13,868 nt of DNA from Candidatus Bathycorpusculum fermentans (GCA_009787175.1 WRGM01000138.1:1-13868); one strand, 5' to 3'; positions 5,992 to 13,756 are shown, numbered from the stretch's first letter. Notes: generated from the sequence alone by a model not told the origin. A program made the numbers and translations.

Positions 5992-6567
5992 TTACTGTTT
6001 GTTGTAACGCTCTTCAAATACAGCTCGAATTTTCTCAGGCGTATCAAATACATGCATACCCTCCATCTGCTCGAGTCTACGTATCTGATCAGCCTCTTCT
6101 TTACGAACCTGAATCTTTATAGTTTTACCATTAGGCACAACAGTTTCAACTATACTCTCTCTATAATCTGTAGGAAAAAGATACACAGTACCAAAAGCCT
6201 TCAAACTCATTATAACAGAGTTAGTGATCAATGTATCTCCAATACTATTAGCAATCTTAGCAACAGTATTAGAAGACGTTGGAGCCACAAAGAAAAAATC
6301 ATACCTACCACTTTGCAACCAAGATGCTAAGAAGGGTGCATTAGGATTCATCTCAACAGTAAAATGCGAAAACTCTGCCTTCAAAACTTCAAACTGCCTA
6401 TAAAACCTAAGCATAGTCTCCCCATTTTTAGAAACAAAAACATGAATCTCCACTTCATGTTCATACTGCTTTTTAAGGTCAAGCATTATTTTAACAATCT
6501 CAGCGATTTTATCGCCACCACCAGTTATTCCCCAAGCGACTTTACACTTTTTTTGTGCTTTCACCAT
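5992..6567 (-). CDS. afpA: Archaeoflavoprotein AfpA
   Basis: The 191-residue product belongs to the flavoprotein family that includes archaeal AfpA and the dihydromethanopterin reductase DmrB. It binds FMN and passes electrons, in AfpA from ferredoxin. Visible marks are the N-terminal phosphate-binding turn VAWGITGGGDKI (about 9-20), the flavoprotein segment APTSSNTVAKIANSIGDTL (about 95-113), FPTDYRES (131-138), and an AfpA-like C-terminal end with VRKEEADQIRRLEQMEGM. The length fits. ATG 6567 is preceded by GGAGAT with suitable spacing. The gene stands alone, downstream of EF-2 on the same strand but with its own upstream region and terminator. The physiological electron acceptor cannot be read from the sequence; DmrB-like activity in a methanopterin pathway is an alternative. 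Confidence 0.85.
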   Translation of the reverse strand: MVKAQKKCKVAWGITGGGDKIAEIVKIMLDLKKQYEHEVEIHVFVSKNGETMLRFYRQFEVLKAEFSHFTVEMNPNAPFLASWLQSGRYDFFFVAPTSSNTVAKIANSIGDTLITNSVIMSLKAFGTVYLFPTDYRESIVETVVPNGKTIKIQVRKEEADQIRRLEQMEGMHVFDTPEKIRAVFEERYNKQ

Positions 6568-6597
6568 TATTACATCTCCATCATCTTTAAACCGTTA

Positions 6598-6616
6598 GAG
6601 AAATTTTAACTTTCTC
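6598..6616. promoter_or_regulatory. Inverted repeat upstream of afpA
   Basis: GAGAAA (6598-6603) and TTTCTC (6611-6616) form a 6-bp dyad with a 7-bp AT-only-plus-C spacer, 31 bp upstream of the afpA start. A TATA-like GGTTTAAAG (minus strand, about 6592-6584) lies between it and the gene. It could be an operator for afpA; no matching regulator is visible. Confidence 0.3.
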
Positions 6617-6738
6617 CCTAAAACGCATAAATGTTTACTCTATAGCAAATAAAACATCAGTTAATGTTAGATAATTTGGTTGAAGCTGTCGATTCGAGTG
6701 GATATTTGAATAACGTTTTCGTATTAAATAAAATTTTT

Positions 6739-6745
6739 AAAAAAA
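6739..6745 (-). terminator. T-run terminator of the EF-2 gene
   Basis: On the minus strand seven consecutive Ts follow the EF-2 stop codon by about 38 nt. They come just after a C-rich transcript segment that corresponds to the G-quadruplex motif on the plus strand. Confidence 0.4.
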
Positions 6746-6759
6746 TGAAAATAAATATT

Positions 6760-6779
6760 GGGAGGGGAAGGGAAAAGGG
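6760..6779 (+). other. Four-tract G-quadruplex motif next to the EF-2 stop codon
   Basis: The plus strand reads GGGAGGGGAAGGGAAAAGGG: four G-tracts with loops of 1, 2 and 4 bases, which fits the canonical G4 pattern. It begins 4 bp beyond the EF-2 stop codon (6783-6785) and lies on the template strand of that gene. I see no other four-tract motif this compact in the window. Confidence 0.7.
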
Positions 6780-6782
6780 TGT

Positions 6783-8999
6783 TTATTCGTTTTCGAAGTA
6801 TTCTTCTGGTTTTGGTGGAACTACTGGTAAGCCTCTTCGTTCGCGGATTTTTTTGATGGTCTCTTCTTGCATTTGTTCTGGAACTGGTGCCCATCGGCTG
6901 AATTGTGTTGCCCAGAAAGCGCGACCTTGTGTTGAGCTTCTAAGTTCGTCTGCAATACCAAAGCTTTCGGATACTGGCATTTCGGCTTTTACAGTGATCA
7001 TGTCTTCTTCTGATGGCATGTCTATGATTTTGCCGCGGCGTTTATTGATAAGTGTGATTACGCTGCTGACGAATTCTGATGGAACTTTGCATTCAAAGCT
7101 GATGAGTGGTTCAAGTAATTTTGGATTGCTAAGTAGGATAACGCAGTATATTGGTCTCCAGGTCATTGGTATGGCTTGTGCTGGACCTCTGTGTACTGGG
7201 TCTTCGTGTAGTGTGATATCTTCTAGGTTTATTTTTAGGCCGTATGCTGGTTCTTTTGCTAGTGGTGAGGTGTGTACTGCTTCGCGGAAGCCGGTTTTTA
7301 TGTGGTCAATGATTTCTTCTACGTATTGGCGTCCGTGTATGCGGTTGACTAGGATGTTGTTTTCTTCTATTGCTACTGCGCCTTTTGCTTCGTCTGGTGC
7401 CCAACCTAGGGATTTGAGGACTTTGGCTCTTTCGTCTTTGTTTTGCATGTCTGTGATTTTTTCTGATTTTATTGCTTCTATGGTGTCATTGTCGAGTTTT
7501 TCTATGGTTATCCAGAGTTTGTTGTGTTTGTTGGGGCTTTTACCCATGACTGCTGGTCCTTTGTAGTCGTGACTTATGGTTTCTCTGTAGATGACAATTG
7601 GTTTGCTAAGTTTGACTTTGAGTCCTGATTCTTGCATTCTGTATGCGGTGATTTCAAGGTGGAGTTCGCCCATGCCTGAGAGGAGGAATTCTCCTGATTC
7701 TTTGTTCATGATGAAGTGTAAGTTTGGATCTTCTGTTGTGAGTTTGTGCATGACTTTGTCGAAAAGTGGCAGGTCTTTTACGTCTTCAGGTTCTACTGCT
7801 ACTGTGACGACTGGGTCAGATACATAGTTCAAGCCTTCGAAGCTATGGATTTCTTGTCCTGCTTCGCCTATGGTTTCACCAACATGTAGTGAGGGTAAGC
7901 CTGAGATTGCGCCAATGTTGCCTGCTGGTACGCGGTCTACGAATACTCGGTCAGTTGCCATACTCATAAAGACTTGTTGTATTATGCCTTTTTGCTGTGC
8001 ACTGACTAGTTGTACTTCTTTACCTTTAGTGATCGCACCGCTGAAAATTCTGCCTATGGCAACTGTGCCGCTGTGTGGGTCAACTTCTATTGTGGAAATG
8101 CACATAAGTAGGGGTGCGTTAGGGTCAACTTTTGCCATGCCAACACCTGCAGGTGTATTTGCATCTCCTGGCCAAATTTTTGATTGACGGTATGGTTGTG
8201 CTTCAATTGGGCTAGGTAAGTGTTTGCAGAACATGTCAAGAATTGGCTCTGGTAGTGGTGCTTTCTTGCTTAGTGCGTCGACTTTTTTGCCCACGTCTTC
8301 GGGTTCACCTGTGTATGCGTCAATGATGTCTTGGAAGCTGACTTGTTTTATTTTCATATGGTCAAGGTTTAAGCCCCATTTGTGGAGGGCAGAACCGAAG
8401 GCTACTCGGCTGTCTTCTATTTTTACTTGCCAGTCTTGTTTATGTTCAGGTGGGGCATGTTTTTCAATTAAAGTGTTAACTCTTAGGAGGATTTTTGCAA
8501 ATTTTTTCTGAATTTCCTGTGGGGTTAACTTTATTTCTTTGATTAATCGGTCAACTTTGTTTATGAATAAGAGTGGTTTAACTCTTTCTCGAAGGGCCTG
8601 CATGAGTACTGTTTCAGTTTGAGTCATTGGACCTTCTACGGCGTCAACGACTACGAGTGCGCCGTCAACGGCTCTTAGGCTTCTTGTAACTGCGCCTGAA
8701 AAGTCGATGTGGCCGGGTGTGTCGATAAGGTTAATTAGAAAATCTTGGTCATTGTATGTGTGGACTAGGCTGACGTTTGAGGCAAAAACGGTCATTTGGC
8801 GTTTTTGTTCTAGATCCCAGCTGTCGAGGAAAAGTTTTTGACCAGCGGTTTGTGTGCTTATAATGCCTGCATGTGCCAAGAGGCTGTCTGAGAGGGTTGT
8901 TTTGCCATGGTCAACATGTGCAATAATGCTGGTGTTGCGGATTATTTTTGGGTTATCCATTAGTTTTACAATTTCTTCTGTTTGTCTATAGCGCACCAT
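6783..8999 (-). CDS. fusA: Translation elongation factor 2 (aEF-2)
   Basis: This GTPase drives tRNA-mRNA translocation on the ribosome. The 738-residue length is normal for the archaeal factor. The G-domain motifs are AHVDHGKT (27-34), switch I RQMT (67-70), DTPGH (93-97) and NKVD (147-150). Domain II, III and V segments follow. The domain IV loop LHEDPVHRGPAQ carries the histidine (H603) that is modified to diphthamide in archaea and eukaryotes, so the gene is archaeal and not bacterial EF-G. RQMT instead of RGIT in switch I is, as I recall, typical of crenarchaeal-type EF-2. ATG 8999 gives the usual MVRYRQTEEI start; a GGAG lies about 11 nt upstream and a TATA-like box (TATTATAGG, about 9033-9025) further out. 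Coding-strand composition is A/C-rich, unlike several neighbours on the same strand. Confidence 0.97.
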   Translation of the reverse strand: MVRYRQTEEIVKLMDNPKIIRNTSIIAHVDHGKTTLSDSLLAHAGIISTQTAGQKLFLDSWDLEQKRQMTVFASNVSLVHTYNDQDFLINLIDTPGHIDFSGAVTRSLRAVDGALVVVDAVEGPMTQTETVLMQALRERVKPLLFINKVDRLIKEIKLTPQEIQKKFAKILLRVNTLIEKHAPPEHKQDWQVKIEDSRVAFGSALHKWGLNLDHMKIKQVSFQDIIDAYTGEPEDVGKKVDALSKKAPLPEPILDMFCKHLPSPIEAQPYRQSKIWPGDANTPAGVGMAKVDPNAPLLMCISTIEVDPHSGTVAIGRIFSGAITKGKEVQLVSAQQKGIIQQVFMSMATDRVFVDRVPAGNIGAISGLPSLHVGETIGEAGQEIHSFEGLNYVSDPVVTVAVEPEDVKDLPLFDKVMHKLTTEDPNLHFIMNKESGEFLLSGMGELHLEITAYRMQESGLKVKLSKPIVIYRETISHDYKGPAVMGKSPNKHNKLWITIEKLDNDTIEAIKSEKITDMQNKDERAKVLKSLGWAPDEAKGAVAIEENNILVNRIHGRQYVEEIIDHIKTGFREAVHTSPLAKEPAYGLKINLEDITLHEDPVHRGPAQAIPMTWRPIYCVILLSNPKLLEPLISFECKVPSEFVSSVITLINKRRGKIIDMPSEEDMITVKAEMPVSESFGIADELRSSTQGRAFWATQFSRWAPVPEQMQEETIKKIRERRGLPVVPPKPEEYFENE

Positions 9000-9285
9000 T
9001 ACTTATTCAATCTCCATTCTAAATCCTATAATATCATTACTTTGATTTGAATACACTACTTTTCTAAACATTTTATGCATATATTTTCTCTCAAATAATA
9101 GAGTAAACTACATGGACATTGAGCTTGTATCCTATTAACTTTATGGCACTAAAATATGAAGCTCTGCGAAAAATAAGCATTTAAACGACAGTATAGCAAT
9201 TTTAACCTAACACCTCTGTTATATGTAAAGAATCTTGCATAGCGTTTAAAAGATTAATACTCATTATCTTAGCAAGTGTCTACTT
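9000..9285. promoter_or_regulatory. Divergent promoter region of EF-2 and hisS
   Basis: No gene is visible in these 286 bp. For EF-2 the minus strand offers TATTATAGG (about 9033-9025). For hisS the plus strand offers GTTTAAAAG (9244-9252), about 39 bp before ATG 9286, which would give a leader of roughly a dozen bases without a Shine-Dalgarno. An imperfect dyad (AGATTAAT/ATTATCT) lies at about 9251-9270, between the hisS TATA box and its start. The octamer TATAGCAA occurs at 9192-9199. Confidence 0.4.
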
Positions 9286-10572
9286 ATGTCTACTCTACGT
9301 ACGGTTCGCGGTATGCGAGATTTACTTGGCAAAGAAGCTCAAACATTTACTAGCGTTATAGCTAAAGCACAAGCAACAGCTCTACTTTTCGGCTTTCAAG
9401 AAGTCTTTACTCCTCATGTTGAATCCTTAGACTTGTTAAGTGCTAAGTCAGGTGACGAAATACGTCAGAGAATGTTTATATTTGAAGATTTAGGCGGCCG
9501 CAAAGTAGCCCTGCGTCCAGAATTTACCGCTTCCATTGCCCGTCTAGCTACATCAGCGTTAAGAACTGAACCAAAACCCCTAAAACTATTCTCTGCCGGT
9601 ACCGTCTATAGATATGATGAACCCCAACGCGGCAGATATAGAGAGTTTTGGCAGTCAAACTTTGAATTAATAGGTACCGATAAGCCTGAGGCAGATACTG
9701 AAATTCTCCTAATTACAAATAAGCTCATGCAGACCATTAATCTGCAGGGATATGTTTTCAAAATAGGTCATGTAGGTATTATAAAGGGTATTTTAAGTCA
9801 AGACGGTGTTGATGAAAAAACTCAAAACGCCATACTGCAGCGTATGGACAAAAAAGAGTATGACTTAGCCCTAAAACTAGTTGAATCAGAAAAATGCAAA
9901 AACACCCTACAGCGCCTAATTGATATTAAAGGCGAAAATTGGCGGGATACTATTGAGCAAGTCAACGCTCTAGTTGCAGAGTATGAAAAAGCTAAAGCTG
10001 CCGCAGAAAACCTAACAGAAATACTAAATCTAGTTACCGCAAGCACAGATATTTCTCTAATAGTAGAACCCGCTTTTGCACGAGGACTTGAATATTACAC
10101 AGGTGTAATTTTTGAAGTTTACATTCCACAACTCGAAATTGCCCTCGGAGGCGGAGGAAGATACGACCGTTTAATTGAAGCCTTTGGAGGAGAACCTACA
10201 CCTGCAGTTGGTTGTGCTCACGGAATTGATCGTATAGCTATTGCCCTGCAAACTCAAAACGCGTCAGATTTATCTGATACTGCAAAAAAGTTTGTTGTAA
10301 TTCCCATTACTGAATCAGTAAAAGTTGATGCTTTAAAACTTACCCAGTCATTACGTAATCATGGTTATTTTGCAGAGTTTGAACTTATGGGGCGTAAAAT
10401 GGGCAAATCTTTAGAGGATGCAGATAAACGTGGTCTTGACTATGCCGTTATTGTTGGTGAACGCGAACTTAGAGAGGGCAATGTGGTCATTAAAGATCTT
10501 AAAAAGCGTGAGCAGACAACTCTTTCTATATCAGAGTTGTTTGAACAAATTAAAAAAATGGCTTGTGAATAA
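9286..10572 (+). CDS. hisS: Histidyl-tRNA synthetase
   Basis: This class II aminoacyl-tRNA synthetase charges tRNA-His with histidine. The 428-residue product has the expected order: the N-terminal RTVRGMRDLL, motif 1 region (about 25-45), motif 2 YRYDEPQRGRYREFWQ (108-123), the HisRS-specific histidine-binding motif RGLEYYTG (266-273), motif 3 GGGGRYDRL...PAVGCAHGIDRI (288-317), and a C-terminal anticodon-binding domain (about 335-420). All class II signature residues I can check are present, including the motif 3 Arg. ATG 9286 has no Shine-Dalgarno but a well-placed TATA-like box, suggesting a short-leader transcript. It is divergent from EF-2 and converges on glnA with a 37-bp gap. Confidence 0.97.
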   Translation: MSTLRTVRGMRDLLGKEAQTFTSVIAKAQATALLFGFQEVFTPHVESLDLLSAKSGDEIRQRMFIFEDLGGRKVALRPEFTASIARLATSALRTEPKPLKLFSAGTVYRYDEPQRGRYREFWQSNFELIGTDKPEADTEILLITNKLMQTINLQGYVFKIGHVGIIKGILSQDGVDEKTQNAILQRMDKKEYDLALKLVESEKCKNTLQRLIDIKGENWRDTIEQVNALVAEYEKAKAAAENLTEILNLVTASTDISLIVEPAFARGLEYYTGVIFEVYIPQLEIALGGGGRYDRLIEAFGGEPTPAVGCAHGIDRIAIALQTQNASDLSDTAKKFVVIPITESVKVDALKLTQSLRNHGYFAEFELMGRKMGKSLEDADKRGLDYAVIVGERELREGNVVIKDLKKREQTTLSISELFEQIKKMACE

Positions 10573-10606
10573 GAAAAAAGAAAAGTTTTTTGGTTTATTT
10601 TTTTGT
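10571..10606. terminator. Bidirectional terminator between hisS and glnA
   Basis: The 37-bp gap between the convergent genes has T-runs on both strands. The plus strand carries T6 (10586-10591) and T7 (10598-10604) after hisS. The minus strand carries T4 and T6 tracts (10584-10573) after glnA. Each set lies just past the respective stop codon. Confidence 0.6.
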
Positions 10607-10609
10607 TGT

Positions 10610-11974
10610 TTAGAGCCGTTTTATGTAGCGGTTTACTTCCCAGTTGCTTACCTGTAGTCGGTAAGCGTCCCATTCGCGGCGTTTTTCTTTTAAAAAGTTC
10701 TCAAAGGCTGTTTCGCCTAGAGTTTCTTTCATAAGATCGCTTGTTTCAAACTCGTCTAGGGCTTCTTTTAGTGATTCTGGTAGTGAAACGATTCCGCGTT
10801 TTTTGCGTTCTTCATAGCTCATGTGGTAAACGTTTAATTCCACAGGGTCTCCCGGGTTGGTTTTGTTTTTGACGCCGTCCAGACCTGCTGCTAGGAGTAC
10901 TGCAAATTGCAAGTATGGGTTGCCTGCGCCGTCGGGGCATCGTATCTCGCATCTTGCTGCGCTTTTTCTTCCGCCAAAGTCTGGTACGCGTATGAGGGGG
11001 CTGCGGTTTTTGTGTGCCCATGCTAAGTAGACGGGGGCTTCGTATCCTGGGACTAGGCGTTTGAAGCTGTTTGGCCAGCTGTTTAGTATCGCGCATATTT
11101 TGCGACCGTGTGTGAGTTGTCCTCCTATGAAGTGGCGTGCTATGTCTGAGAGGTGTCCGTTTTCGGGGTTTTCTGAGTAGAACATGTTTGTTGTTCCGTC
11201 ATGGTTCCATAGGCTTTGGTGGACGTGCATGCCGCTGCCGTTGATGCCTTGGAAGGGTTTTGGCATGTATGTTGCGAGGTATCCTGCTTTTGCGGCTACT
11301 ACTTTTCCGCACATTTTCATGGTTATGGCGCGGTCTGCGGTTTCTAGGGCTTCGCCGTATTTGAAGTCGATTTCGTTTTGTCCTAGGGCTACTTCATGGT
11401 GGCTGATTTCGATTTCTATGCCGAAGGCTTCTGCTGTGTCTGCTATGTCTCGTCTTAAGTCGTCGGTTAGGTCGCCTGGGTGGAAGTCAAAGTATCCTGC
11501 TAGGTCAATTGGTGTGGGTAGGCCGCCGTTTTCTGCTTCTTTTACTATGAAGAATTCTAGTTCTGGGGCGCAGATGAATTTGTAGCCTGCTTGATAGGCT
11601 TTTTCGATGGTTTTTTCTAGGATGTAGCGTGGGTCTGCGTCGAAGCGTTTGTTTTGTGGTGTGTAAATGTCGCATAATAGTCTGCAGGAGGATTTTTCTT
11701 TTGATCTCCAGGGTAAAATGGCAAATGTTGTTGGATCTGGGTATAGGACCATGTCGGATTCTTCTATTGGTCTATAGCCTGTTATTGAGGATCCGTCAAA
11801 GGATTGTCCGTTTTCAAAAATGCTTTCAATATTTTTTGAGTTTACTGCAATATTTTTTAACATGCCATTCATGTCAGTAAATTGTAATCTTACGAATTTG
11901 ATATCTTCCTCTTGTATTTTTTTCGTAACTTCAGTTACTTTTTCTCTCCAAACTGCATTTTTGAAATTTTTCAA
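10610..11974 (-). CDS. glnA: Glutamine synthetase, type I (GSI-alpha-like)
   Basis: It condenses glutamate and ammonia with ATP to glutamine and is the main route of ammonia assimilation. The 454-residue product shows FDGSSI (59-64), the metal-binding PELEFF (137-142), EISHHEVALGQNEIDF (189-204), GINGSGMHVHQS (243-254), the flap segment VPGYEAP (308-314) and RCEIRCPDGAGNPY (341-354). The adenylylation segment NLYDLPPEE of GSI-beta is replaced by NVYHMSYEER, and there is no 25-residue insertion, so it is GSI-alpha-like and probably not adenylylated. The Arg of the Bacillus feedback site (RIEESDM) reads PIEESDM. The start is TTG at 11974, supported by GGAGAT six bases upstream; no in-frame ATG competes. 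Its control region has several repeats (see the entry at 11981-12047). Confidence 0.96.
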   Translation of the reverse strand: MKNFKNAVWREKVTEVTKKIQEEDIKFVRLQFTDMNGMLKNIAVNSKNIESIFENGQSFDGSSITGYRPIEESDMVLYPDPTTFAILPWRSKEKSSCRLLCDIYTPQNKRFDADPRYILEKTIEKAYQAGYKFICAPELEFFIVKEAENGGLPTPIDLAGYFDFHPGDLTDDLRRDIADTAEAFGIEIEISHHEVALGQNEIDFKYGEALETADRAITMKMCGKVVAAKAGYLATYMPKPFQGINGSGMHVHQSLWNHDGTTNMFYSENPENGHLSDIARHFIGGQLTHGRKICAILNSWPNSFKRLVPGYEAPVYLAWAHKNRSPLIRVPDFGGRKSAARCEIRCPDGAGNPYLQFAVLLAAGLDGVKNKTNPGDPVELNVYHMSYEERKKRGIVSLPESLKEALDEFETSDLMKETLGETAFENFLKEKRREWDAYRLQVSNWEVNRYIKRL

Positions 11975-11980
11975 CTAAAC

Positions 11981-12047
11981 ATCTCCTTTAACAGTAACTT
12001 TTCATTACTGTATGCATAACTACACTGTAAAACATAACTATATAACT
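11981..12047 (-). promoter_or_regulatory. glnA promoter, leader hairpin and ribosome-binding site
   Basis: On the minus strand TTATATAG (12045-12038) is a good TATA box, with transcription expected near 12016. The leader then contains a perfect 7-bp inverted repeat, ACAGTAA (11991-11997) with TTACTGT (12005-12011) around 7 nt. It ends 4 bp before the Shine-Dalgarno GGAGAT (11986-11981), which is 6 nt from TTG 11974. ATAACT occurs three times on the plus strand around the TATA box (12016-12021, 12034-12039, 12042-12047), with CATAACTA repeated 18 bp apart. Either element could be the nitrogen-responsive site. Confidence 0.5.
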
Positions 12048-12094
12048 TTAATACGCTTCAGCCCATATTTTTGGATGATAAAATTGCGAATAGT

Positions 12095-12128
12095 ACACTG
12101 GTTGACCACAGTGTGGATGATTTTTTTG
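12095..12128 (+). other. Hairpin followed by T7 on the strand opposite glnA
   Basis: ACACTG (12095-12100) and CAGTGT (12109-12114) form a 6-bp stem with an 8-nt loop. Seven Ts follow after a 7-nt gap (12122-12128). It resembles a terminator on the plus strand, but no plus-strand gene precedes it. The spacer from 11975 to 12260 holds nothing else I can name. Confidence 0.3.
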
Positions 12129-12260
12129 TGGAAAAACTTGTTTACAAAGAGCTATTTTCCTTGTTCTATTTCAATAGGTTATTGTTATTCGCTACAAGTG
12201 TTAGTCTGACGCAATTAGATGCTAGTTCAAATACATGAAAACAGAATGTGTCCATTTACT

Positions 12261-12770
12261 TTATCTCTGTTTAATATCCAACCTATTTTTATGTTCGCGT
12301 TCGCGGCGTAAAAAGTCTCCTATATCTAGCACATTAGCTATGGCAACACTATTTTTATTATCCTGCTGCTCTTCAAATCCTGCTAAAACTCTGCCAAATC
12401 CCAGACATTCTCCTAATTCATTAAGCACTAAGACATGATTTTTCTGACGAATTTTGCCATATGCCTGCAGTATACTGTTTCTAAAAATGTTTCTACCACA
12501 AATAAATAGCCAGCTTGTTTTTCTATCAATAACTATACGGTTACACTCATGCTCTATAAGCATAGAGAGTAAGTTAAAGCTTGGAAAAAATTTACCTGAC
12601 CTAACTTTACCTAAATAGATACCAGCATAAAAAAAATTATCTCTAACAAGAGACTTTACATTACTATTTAATAAAAAAAACCTGCCCTCACACTGAAATA
12701 GTAAATCATCATTAAACACAAGCTTAACACCAAACTGCAACGCAAAATCCACAATAACCTTGCCCTTCAT
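12261..12770 (-). CDS. NIP7-like ribosome-biogenesis protein with C-terminal PUA domain
   Basis: The 169-residue product matches the archaeal/eukaryotic NIP7 layout: an N-terminal alpha/beta domain and a C-terminal RNA-binding PUA domain (about 76-160). Diagnostic stretches are FPSFNLLSMLIEHE (62-75), WLFICGRNIFRNSI (87-100), HVLVLNELGECLGFGR (112-127) and VLDIGDFLRRERE (147-159). The last corresponds to the family's DxGDYLRRE-like end. In eukaryotes NIP7 works in large-subunit and rRNA maturation, and archaeal homologues bind RNA. Its ATG overlaps the end of the upstream methyltransferase gene by 4 bp (ATGA), with a GAGG-type site just ahead inside that gene, so the two are translationally coupled. 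I see no clear T-run after the stop codon. Confidence 0.82.
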   Translation of the reverse strand: MKGKVIVDFALQFGVKLVFNDDLLFQCEGRFFLLNSNVKSLVRDNFFYAGIYLGKVRSGKFFPSFNLLSMLIEHECNRIVIDRKTSWLFICGRNIFRNSILQAYGKIRQKNHVLVLNELGECLGFGRVLAGFEEQQDNKNSVAIANVLDIGDFLRREREHKNRLDIKQR

Positions 12771-13651
12771 GAACGCCGCCTCACAAGTTTACATACAAAA
12801 AACCCCTGCGTAGTATCAGGCCAAAATCTACGACAACGCGCAATAGACGGATCTAACTCTTTACCAAAAACACTAGTCAACCCCTGAGCACCTGGACAGT
12901 TAATCTCAGCAATCTGCAAATCCAAATGATGCAATGCCCAATCCATATTTAACTCATTCTCCTCAGGCTCTAAAGAACAAGTAGAATAAACAATTTCCCC
13001 ATCATCAGACAAACACTCAGAGGCCTTCATTAATATCTCCCGCTGCACACGAGCATTACGTGTAACATCCTCTAAAGTACGATTCTGAAACCACATAGGA
13101 TCTGAAGCAAAATTCCCACTACAAGGAACATCAACCAAAATACGATCAAACTTTAAACCCAGCTTTGGACTATTACGCGCATCAAGCTGATAAACAACAG
13201 TATTTCTAACACGACAACGCTCTAAATGATTAACTAAAGCAGTCAAACGCTGCTTACTAATATCCAATGCAACTATACCACCTGTATTACCCATAGCATC
13301 AGCTAACTGCACAGTCTTCCCACCAGGAGCAGCTGAAACATCAAGCACTCTCTTACCCTTAACATTTGAAAACAACGACACAGGAATCTGCGCAGCCGCC
13401 TCCTGAATAGAATACAACCCAAGCAAATACTCCGCAGTAGCACCAGCAGAAACCTTTGAATCACAAACCCAATAACCAGACGACAAAAAACCAATCTTTT
13501 CCAAATTCAAACCCAAACCACAAAGACGAGAAACCAAATCCTGCCCACCAATATTAAAACAATTAAAGCGAACCGCCTGCCGCAACTTTACAGGTCTATA
13601 CTTCCAATCCAACTTCTCGTAACGACCCACAAAAAACTCTCTATCAGACAT
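12767..13651 (-). CDS. NOL1/NOP2/Sun family RNA (cytosine-5) methyltransferase
   Basis: It transfers a methyl group from S-adenosylmethionine to C5 of cytosine in tRNA or rRNA. From ATG 13651 the product has 294 residues. Motifs are the SAM-binding DVSAAPGGKT (104-113), the acidic LDIS (129-132), DVPCSG (174-179, Cys177 of motif IV) and STCSLEPEENE (223-233, catalytic Cys225 of motif VI). Both family cysteines are present. The frame is open for 15 more codons to ATG 13696, but those residues are hydrophobic and unlike the family. TATA-like boxes near 13675 and 13690 would also place transcription close to 13651. There is no PUA domain in the protein itself; the coupled NIP7-like gene downstream supplies one. 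Target RNA (tRNA, Trm4-like, or rRNA) cannot be told. Confidence 0.92.
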   Translation of the reverse strand: MSDREFFVGRYEKLDWKYRPVKLRQAVRFNCFNIGGQDLVSRLCGLGLNLEKIGFLSSGYWVCDSKVSAGATAEYLLGLYSIQEAAAQIPVSLFSNVKGKRVLDVSAAPGGKTVQLADAMGNTGGIVALDISKQRLTALVNHLERCRVRNTVVYQLDARNSPKLGLKFDRILVDVPCSGNFASDPMWFQNRTLEDVTRNARVQREILMKASECLSDDGEIVYSTCSLEPEENELNMDWALHHLDLQIAEINCPGAQGLTSVFGKELDPSIARCRRFWPDTTQGFFVCKLVRRRS

Positions 13652-13737
13652 AACAATAAAAAGAAAAACACAACATAAAAACCTTCCAGCAAACAAAATA
13701 AACTTGGAATAAATGGAAAATAGAATAGCCTTTTTGT

Positions 13738-13756
13738 TATAGCAACTTAACTTTTT
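13738..13756 (+). repeat. IS terminal inverted repeat (left)
   Basis: TATAGCAACTTAACTTTTT; the first 11 bases are identical to the complement of the right repeat at 70-88, and 15 of the first 17 agree. Confidence 0.65.

Noticed and set aside
6664..8511. Several long plus-strand open frames (up to 300 codons) opposite EF-2
   Set aside because: They are antisense shadows of EF-2, kept open by the strong G/T skew of the plus strand here; the peptides are low-complexity Ser/Cys/Leu-rich.
12190..12240. Possible tRNA 3' half (AGTTCAAATAC)
   Set aside because: The flanking bases do not pair into a T-stem and no acceptor or anticodon arm could be drawn.
13652..13696. Fifteen-codon N-terminal extension of the methyltransferase
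   Set aside because: It is hydrophobic, without a ribosome-binding site, and the family start resembles the sequence after ATG 13651; TATA-like boxes lie within or just upstream of the extension.
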